A DNA stretch of 8,059 nucleotides, taken from NCBI GenBank assembly GCA_026988195.1, contig JALSLS010000406.1, forward strand, positions 1-8,059, read 5' to 3'. Each line of letters starts with the position of its first letter. Positions within the stretch are counted from its first letter, which is position 1. This DNA is from Methylomonas sp. GTDB lineage: Bacteria; Pseudomonadota; Gammaproteobacteria; Methylococcales; Methylomonadaceae. A program made the position numbers and the translations under genes. Positions 1 to 3,813 of the stretch are shown piece after piece. The notes beneath the pieces were generated by a model, which was not told the origin of the DNA, did not search any database, and saw only the letters and a list, made by a program, of their open reading frames with translations.

Positions 1-199
1 AGCCACAAAGATATAATCCTTGTTTTTTGTAGCGCTCAATCTCATCAAGCGCATCAGCTAACTCATCTTCACTTCGAGCAATAATTTCATACTGAGGATT
101 AGTAAACAGTAAGTTTTTTGATTGGCTCTTAGATGACTTAGAATCATCTAAAAGCGCATAGGTGCTGTCACTGTTTAAGAGGTCTGATAGGGTTTTCAT
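1..199 (-). CDS. pabB: Aminodeoxychorismate synthase component I, N-terminal fragment
   Basis: This is the first 66 codons of a gene that runs off the left edge, starting at the ATG whose complement lies at 197-199. The translation begins MKTLSDLLNS and contains LLDDSKSS, LLFTNPQYEIIA and, at the edge, ERYKKQGLYLCG. This is the N-terminal pattern of the PabB family: a short 'LLDDS' segment, then 'LLFT.P.EII', then a helix leading to a 'G.YL.GYLSYE' strand. PabB converts chorismate and glutamine-derived ammonia to 4-amino-4-deoxychorismate in cytosolic folate synthesis. The catalytic part lies outside the window, so an anthranilate synthase-like relative cannot be fully excluded. No strong Shine-Dalgarno is seen; a TATACT box lies 11-16 bases upstream of the start codon without a convincing -35. 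It reads away from the secretion cassette and is probably the ordinary chromosomal neighbour. Confidence 0.75.
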   Translation of the reverse strand, partial: MKTLSDLLNSDSTYALLDDSKSSKSQSKNLLFTNPQYEIIARSEDELADALDEIERYKKQGLYLCG

Positions 200-297
200 A
201 GGTGCTGATAGTATAGCGGTGTCTTAATAACATGGATATATTAAAAATCAGAAGCACATTTGAATGTACAAATCATCGAAAAAAGGGGGGGGGTGGT

Positions 298-491
298 CAA
301 TACCGTTGAATTAAGCCCTAAACGATTGATTGCTAGGAAAAATAATACTCGTCATACTGGTGAATACCAGTTTCCATTTACGATCAGGCGATGTTGCAAC
401 CGTGGATTGCGGTATTCACCACAATGACAAGCTAACAACTAACTGTGTGAACCCGAAAAACAATGACTTGTAGTTTAATTCAACGGCATTG
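298..491. repeat. MITE-like element with 17-bp terminal inverted repeats
   Basis: The left end CAATACCGTTGAATTAA (298-314) and the reverse complement of 475-491, CAATGCCGTTGAATTAA, agree at 16 of 17 positions. They bound a 194-bp unit too short to encode a transposase. No clean target-site duplication is visible: the flanks are GGTGGT and GGGAGGT, only loosely alike. It could be a non-autonomous element, the remnant ends of an insertion sequence, or a composite around the REP pair inside it. I do not recognise the family. Confidence 0.6.
351..428. repeat. Inverted pair of REP-like hairpins
   Basis: The left copy (351-376) reads GTCATACTGGTGAATACCAG and then TTTCCA. The right copy (403-428), read on the minus strand, begins GTCATTGTGGTGAATACCGC and ends AATCCA. 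They match at 20 of 26 positions. Each folds by itself around the same GAAT loop: ACTGGT/ACCAGT in the left copy and TTGTGGT/ACCGCAA, with one G-U pair, in the right copy. The GTCAT...TCCA frame resembles the widespread 'GTCATTCCCGCG...GGGAATCCA' REP type of proteobacteria. The two copies face each other as in a BIME and are separated by 26 bases. Confidence 0.65.
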
Positions 492-569
492 GGGAGGTAA
501 GATATTAAAAACTATGGCAAGTCAGTAAGTCCGCCTTGTTCCAATCAATAATATAATCACAGAATAATT

Positions 570-596
570 TTTACATATTTGTGTAGCCATTATAGT
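570..596 (+). promoter_or_regulatory. Candidate promoter of the cassette
   Basis: TTTACA (570-575) and TATAGT (591-596) each match the sigma-70 consensus at five of six positions, but the spacer is only 15 bp. An alternative is TATATT (648-653), preceded by TG at the extended -10 position, with a weak TTCTAC at 623-628 (19-bp spacer). Either would drive the gene starting at 690. The region is very AT-rich, so chance matches are likely. Confidence 0.3.
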
Positions 597-613
597 GTCA
601 ATTTAAAGAAATA

Positions 614-660
614 ATAAATTAATTCTACTTATTTAATATTCTTATGCTATATTAATTTAT
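614..660. repeat. 10-bp inverted repeat in the cassette promoter region
   Basis: ATAAATTAAT (614-623) and ATTAATTTAT (651-660) are perfect inverted copies with 27 bases between them. They bracket the possible extended -10 element at 645-653. They might be operator half-sites for a regulator or a 5' leader hairpin, but both arms are pure A/T in an AT-rich stretch, so chance is a serious alternative. Confidence 0.35.
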
Positions 661-689
661 ATGTTGGTATTTAGCACGGAACGCAAAGT

Positions 690-1873
690 ATGACGCACAA
701 CGCACAACGCACAACGCACAACGCACAAGCTCTGCGGAAACCTTTTCTGATTGGTTAGTCATCCATCGGCTTGATTTAAGAGAGCTTCAAAAGCTTGCGA
801 CAAGATTTCCGCTACAAAACCAACTATTCAGCAGTACACCTACAGAAACACAATCAACTTATAGCGCAGGCCAAGCGTGGGCGTTGTGTGCAAAGTCATT
901 AACAAAATTTCTCCCCCAACTATCTCAAACGATCCAACGCATTGAAAACGATGCCCCAAAATGCTTAGCGCCTAAAAAAGATAAGTCACAAAAACCCTAT
1001 ACGTTAGATCAAGGTAAATCAGAGCTACCTTTTGTGAGTTGCAACTACACGGGTAAGGTTTCTGATTTAATCACCCTTGCACATGAGTTTGCTCATGCAG
1101 TGCAAATATTAGCTTCAAGAGAATCTCAAACAGAAGAAAACGCCTTTATGCCGCCACTTGCCAGAGAGTGCTGTGCATTTTGGGGTGAAATTGCATTGAT
1201 TGATTATGTGCAGCAAAAAGATGAGAAGCTTTATGTTTTGCTTAAAAAAGCATGGTCAAACGACAACCTTAAATACTTAAAAGCAGATGCAGAAGTACTA
1301 AAACAAGCGCTAGAAAATAATGATTCAGGGTATAGCTATAACTGGAATTACCCAGTCGCACGCTTATACGCGCTAATGCTACGCAAGCAAATGAATCATA
1401 AAAAAGCAGAAGTCCAAAAAACAATAACAACATTTTTTGCAAGCGGTAGCAAAATCACTCAAACGATTTCAATGAAAAGTTTAATAGCTTTTTTCCCTAT
1501 ACCCAATCCATTACCCAAAATGCCAAAACCTAATAAAGCAGGTTTTACAAAATACCAAATATTAGGTGCAGTAACCGCCTTAACGATTAGCGACCAACAA
1601 ATAGACGTAGAGAGATTTACAGTAGGTAGCTTTAACCATCACATCGCAAAACATATTGAAAATAAAACGTTATTTATTTATTTCAAAAATGAGCAACCAG
1701 CTGCCTATGCCTGTTGGGAGAAAAAGACAAAAGAAAAAATAAGTCTTTCTGAACTCTGCACACCATTCGTTGAACCAGAAGAATTACAGCAGTTCATGCA
1801 GAAGTATTATCACTGTGCGATTGAAATGCCTGAGTTAATAGGTAAAAACAGCCCGCTAAAAGAGGTGGCTTGA
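690..1873 (+). CDS. M3-like zinc peptidase fused to degenerate HlyC-like domain; 5' end out of frame
   Basis: The gene body is open from 656 to the TGA at 1871-1873 but has no ATG, GTG or TTG in frame before TTG 884. Clearly protein-like sequence (S-A-E-T-F-S-D-W-L-V-I-H-R-L-D-L) lies upstream of 884. The ATG at 690, with a weak GGA 9 bases before it, opens another frame that stops at 756 after 22 codons; one extra 7-bp unit, or two fewer, would join it to the body (about 396 aa). Numbered from 884, HEFAH is at 67-71 and E95 follows the second His by 24 residues, the M3 (oligoendopeptidase-like) zinc site; YNWNYPVARLYAL (152-164) resembles the later M3 substrate-site tyrosine segment. The protein is far shorter than typical M3 enzymes of about 600 aa. 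Residues 224-315 parallel HlyC (ILGAVTAL, QPAAYACW, SELCTPF), with Gln at the catalytic His position and Glu at the Asp position. It may process the nearby peptide or assist the next gene's product; both roles are inferred. Confidence 0.65.
693..727 (+). repeat. Heptanucleotide tandem repeat ACGCACA x5
   Basis: Five perfect consecutive copies of ACGCACA begin directly after the ATG at 690-692. Because 7 is not a multiple of 3, each gained or lost unit shifts the reading frame. All three frames of the array encode the same cyclic heptapeptide T-H-N-A-Q-R-T, so the array stays open in every frame and only the downstream frame changes. This is the expected architecture of a slipped-strand contingency locus. 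Confidence 0.9.
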
Positions 1874-1875
1874 TA

Positions 1876-2331
1876 ATGATAAGCGAAGGAATGGGAGAAA
1901 AAGACTTTTACACAATACTAGGAGCAACAACTGAATTGATGGCAGCTTCTATCTATCATCGTCAGCGGAATTTAAAAACATACTTCTATTTTCAAATATT
2001 CCCTGCAATTAGAACGGGGCAAATTAAAATTGTCTTTTCTACTAGCGATATTCCCGAGGCACTGGTGACATGGGCATGGTTAAGTGATGGAATTATTGAA
2101 GCAATGCTATCAGACCAGGATGAATTTATAAAAGGAACAGAATGGAATAGTGGCTCAATACTATTTTTTAATGATTTCATTGCTCCCTACGGGAATATGA
2201 GAGCATTTTTCAAGCATATATTTATCAATGTATTTCCTAAAGAGGATGTTGGTTTTAGCGTTCGTAGAAATAATGATGGGAGCATACGCAAGAAAAATAT
2301 TTGGTACCGCCATAAGTTTGTAGCGGTATAA
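1876..2331 (+). CDS. HlyC-type toxin-activating lysine acyltransferase
   Basis: The 151-residue product matches the HlyC/ApxC family, which transfers a fatty acyl chain from acyl-ACP to lysines of a protoxin in the cytoplasm. Landmarks in order are ILGATTELM (14-22), SIYHRQ with H28 at the position of HlyC His23, IFPAIRTGQI (41-50), IPEALVTWAWLS (59-70), and EWNSG...FFNDFIAPYG (89-106) with D100 at the position of HlyC Asp92. Length is close to the usual 160-175. ATG 1876 is preferred over TTG 1870 and ATG 1891: AGAGGTGG (1861-1868) sits 7 bases before it and it lies two bases after the preceding stop, so translation is probably coupled. Both catalytic residues are present, unlike in the upstream fusion. 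No RTX toxin is encoded here; the small peptide downstream is the obvious candidate substrate (inference). Confidence 0.85.
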   Translation: MISEGMGEKDFYTILGATTELMAASIYHRQRNLKTYFYFQIFPAIRTGQIKIVFSTSDIPEALVTWAWLSDGIIEAMLSDQDEFIKGTEWNSGSILFFNDFIAPYGNMRAFFKHIFINVFPKEDVGFSVRRNNDGSIRKKNIWYRHKFVAV

Positions 2332-2362
2332 CTTTGCAGGATTAATCCATGTGAAGACAGAA

Positions 2363-2397
2363 TTTATACACCTGTAAGACGGATAACAGTGTATAAA
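2363..2397. promoter_or_regulatory. Inverted repeat between acyltransferase and peptide genes
   Basis: TTTATACAC (2363-2371) and GTGTATAAA (2389-2397) are perfect inverted copies; after one bulged C the stem gains TGT/ACA. No T-run follows on the plus strand, so it does not look like a terminator. An operator for the peptide gene or an RNA processing/stability hairpin separating the upstream genes from the peptide message are the likelier roles. Confidence 0.5.
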
Positions 2398-2425
2398 TAC
2401 AGGCAATCATTCGTTTGCTTGTTTT

Positions 2426-2460
2426 AACCTATCAAAAATACAGTTAGGTTTATTTTTGAT
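2426..2460 (+). promoter_or_regulatory. Overlapping hairpins just before the peptide ribosome-binding site
   Basis: ATCAAAAATA (2431-2440) and TATTTTTGAT (2451-2460) are perfect 10-bp inverted copies around a 10-base loop. That loop contains TAGGTT (2445-2450), which can pair with AACCTA (2426-2431) just upstream. The two pairings cross, so they would be mutually exclusive or form an H-type pseudoknot. The structure ends 3 bases before the Shine-Dalgarno. A weak promoter (TTGCTT 2415-2420, TACAGT 2439-2444, 18-bp spacer) overlaps the same bases, in which case the repeat would act as a DNA operator instead. Confidence 0.45.
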
Positions 2461-2463
2461 TAT

Positions 2464-2470
2464 AAGGAGA
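2464..2470 (+). promoter_or_regulatory. Strong ribosome-binding site of the peptide gene
   Basis: AAGGAGA lies 6 bases before ATG 2477 and is the best Shine-Dalgarno in the window. It decides the start: ATG 2477 rather than the in-frame TTG at 2456, which lies upstream of it. It suggests the peptide is made in larger amounts than the neighbouring proteins, several of which have little or no Shine-Dalgarno. Confidence 0.85.
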
Positions 2471-2476
2471 TTTATT

Positions 2477-2776
2477 ATGAAAAATATAAAGAGTGAAACG
2501 CAAGAAAGGATTATGGGTGCTGTTAGTTATAGTGGTAACCCAGTTAACCCAGTTAATGTTTCAAGTGGTTATAGTTTCTGGGGTTTTAGTAACGGTTGGG
2601 TCAACAACGCAATACAGCGGGACAAAACTTCTAGTAATGTTGCTGTGGTATCTTATGGAAACAATGATAGTGGTGGTGATGCTCTTGGCGGTGGCTCTTC
2701 AAGTGACTTTGATTCAGGTTCGGGGTATAGCTACTGGGGTGGTTTCGAAGAGCAAAATAATGGTTGGGGAGAATAA
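2477..2776 (+). CDS. Small Gly/Ser/Trp-rich peptide, putative modified and secreted substrate
   Basis: The product has 99 residues and I recognise no family. The N-terminus (MKNIKSETQERIMGAVSYSG) is charged and lacks a Sec signal or a double-glycine leader. Then come NPVNPVNV (from a 9-bp direct repeat), SGYSFWGFSNGW (30-41), a middle section with the only lysine beyond residue 5 (K50, in QRDKTSS), a Gly/Ser/Asp-rich run, and SGYSYWG...NNGW (82-97) ending in GE. The SGYS-aromatic-WG...NGW unit therefore occurs twice, flanking K50. There are no cysteines and no RTX GGxGxD nonapeptides. Placed between a HlyC-type enzyme and a HlyB/D exporter, with a strong ribosome-binding site and hairpins on both sides, it is the likely cargo. 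Acylation of K50, export by a C-terminal signal and a microcin- or toxin-like role are all inferred. Confidence 0.8.
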   Translation: MKNIKSETQERIMGAVSYSGNPVNPVNVSSGYSFWGFSNGWVNNAIQRDKTSSNVAVVSYGNNDSGGDALGGGSSSDFDSGSGYSYWGGFEEQNNGWGE

Positions 2777-2802
2777 TATACTAAGAAAATTGTAGTATAT
2801 TA
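2774..2802 (+). repeat. Perfect 10-bp hairpin at the peptide stop codon
   Basis: TAATATACTA (2774-2783), which begins with the stop codon, and TAGTATATTA (2793-2802) are perfect inverted copies with a 9-base loop. It is A/T-only except for one G-C pair. With the GC-richer hairpin that follows it probably stabilises or ends the peptide message. Confidence 0.55.
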
Positions 2803-2805
2803 ATA

Positions 2806-2862
2806 GCCATCACAATTCGTATGCCTTTGCCTATGGGTTGTGATGGTGTTGTTGTATTTTTA
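2806..2862 (+). terminator. Hairpin and T-rich tail after the peptide gene (terminator or attenuator)
   Basis: CCATCACAA (2807-2815) pairs perfectly with TTGTGATGG (2838-2846), and the stem can continue inward through G-U and A-U pairs to a small loop around 2824-2829. A T-rich stretch, TATTTTTATT, follows at 2855-2864. The tail is interrupted, so partial termination is likelier than a full stop. This would give much peptide message and less read-through into the membrane and exporter genes. Confidence 0.55.
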
Positions 2863-2874
2863 TTGTAAATAGAT

Positions 2875-3807
2875 ATGAAATATTATTATTTAATTGTTCT
2901 AGCAATCACACTTATTGTAACGTCTCTATATAGCTTCTCATCGATCAACGAACCGAAAAAAGTAATTGATAGTTTTTACCAATTACTAAACAAAGGATAT
3001 GTTCGAGAAAATAATGGTAAAAGGCTCATTGTCCGCTTTCCAAAAAACACACTTATTTGTATTTATAATGATGTGCCTAATCTTGTTGCAAAAACTACAC
3101 TCAAACGATTTTTTAATTTATTAAAATCAGAGTTTTATTTTGGGAGGCAGGTATATGTTAAAAATTTAGAGAGCTGTCCCTCAAATTCGCATATTTACTT
3201 TCAATTACGTGACGAGTTGGATTATTACAAGTCTCTTGACGGGGAATTTAAGAAGGTTTTTGAAATTCATGGAATTCAAACACGAATAAACCGTAGTGTT
3301 GGTCGTATGGGGTTTGGAGCTTTTCTAGTAGGAAAGGATAAAACCATTGGTTTTGCAACAGTTTTTCAAATGACTAATCATATTGGGAATGAGGCAATAG
3401 ATACTAAGATTAATCAGTTGATTATTGAAGAACTGTATCAAACTATTGCTATGGGCATAGATGTTGATGTAGAAGAAAAGCCAAAATCAATTCTTAATGA
3501 GGTTAGCTCTACCTATGGAGGCTCATATGAGCGCCGTGACGATGTTGATATAGACGTTTTTAAGAGTAGAGGGAAGAAAAACCCAGTGGCTTTATGTGGG
3601 TACGATTTATGGTTCTTATTAACGCTGTCAAAATTCGACGAACGAATAATTCCGTACAATAAGTTCCGTAAGGAGTTTGAGAGGAATTTTCCTAGAATTA
3701 AAGAACGATCCTTAAAAATAGAAAAAAATCCAGCCTATAAAGACCTTTTCGACCCACGCTGCAGTGGTAAAAACACAGGCATAAACACAAAAATAGGCAT
3801 TGAATAG
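2875..3807 (+). CDS. Membrane-anchored protein resembling DUF2927
   Basis: The product has 310 residues. Residues 1-22 (MKYYYLIVLAITLIVTSLYS...) form a hydrophobic signal or anchor, so the rest should face the periplasm. The region around IIEELYQTIAMG (183-194), SILNE (205-209) and LWFLLTLSKFDERI (245-258) resembles the C-terminal pattern of DUF2927 (EEL.Q.LG..ND, SIFND, LT..D..LLRLLYDPR). That family has no established function known to me. The motif carries no HExxH, so a peptidase role cannot be claimed. Four cysteines (C62, C101, C241, C296) could form disulphides outside the cytoplasm. There is no clear Shine-Dalgarno before ATG 2875. It ends 6 bases before the exporter gene, so it belongs to the same operon; it might serve in maturation, export or self-immunity (inference). 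Confidence 0.8.
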   Translation: MKYYYLIVLAITLIVTSLYSFSSINEPKKVIDSFYQLLNKGYVRENNGKRLIVRFPKNTLICIYNDVPNLVAKTTLKRFFNLLKSEFYFGRQVYVKNLESCPSNSHIYFQLRDELDYYKSLDGEFKKVFEIHGIQTRINRSVGRMGFGAFLVGKDKTIGFATVFQMTNHIGNEAIDTKINQLIIEELYQTIAMGIDVDVEEKPKSILNEVSSTYGGSYERRDDVDIDVFKSRGKKNPVALCGYDLWFLLTLSKFDERIIPYNKFRKEFERNFPRIKERSLKIEKNPAYKDLFDPRCSGKNTGINTKIGIE

Positions 3808-3813
3808 TTTTTA

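Larger units (their letters stand above)
200..689. other. Intergenic region between pabB and the secretion cassette
   Basis: I see no convincing gene on either strand in this 490-bp stretch. From left to right it holds the pabB leader, an A6G9 homopolymer (279-293), a MITE-like repeat unit (298-491) and a strongly AT-rich segment (about 540-665) with promoter-like boxes for the cassette. Short ATGs, for example the one that runs ATG GCA AGT CAG and then stops, lack coding character. Confidence 0.7.

Noticed and set aside
693..727. Tandem 7-bp repeat as a CRISPR array or iteron origin
   Set aside because: The units are contiguous, very short, have no spacers and lie directly after a start codon; no replication gene is nearby.
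884..1873. TTG 884 as the true start of the peptidase fusion
   Set aside because: The same frame continues upstream with protein-like sequence to about 728 and through the repeat array, and no Shine-Dalgarno precedes 884; it is kept only as the first in-frame start-type codon.
2363..2397. Hairpin as a terminator for the acyltransferase gene
   Set aside because: No T-run follows it on the plus strand.
1992..2406. Minus-strand open frames at 1992-2180 and 2161-2406
   Set aside because: They lie mostly antisense to the HlyC-type gene, whose family motifs are unambiguous, and show no recognisable domain or start signal.
2477..2776. Peptide as a classical RTX or double-glycine bacteriocin
   Set aside because: The Gly/Asp-rich run lacks the GGxGxDxUx nonapeptide periodicity, there is no GG leader site after a typical leader, and the exporter lacks a C39 peptidase.
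2493..2795. 100-codon plus-strand open frame overlapping the peptide gene
   Set aside because: It has no ribosome-binding site and its hydrophobic Val/Leu-rich translation is what a shifted reading of Gly/Ser codons gives. The peptide frame has a perfect AAGGAGA and repeated motifs.
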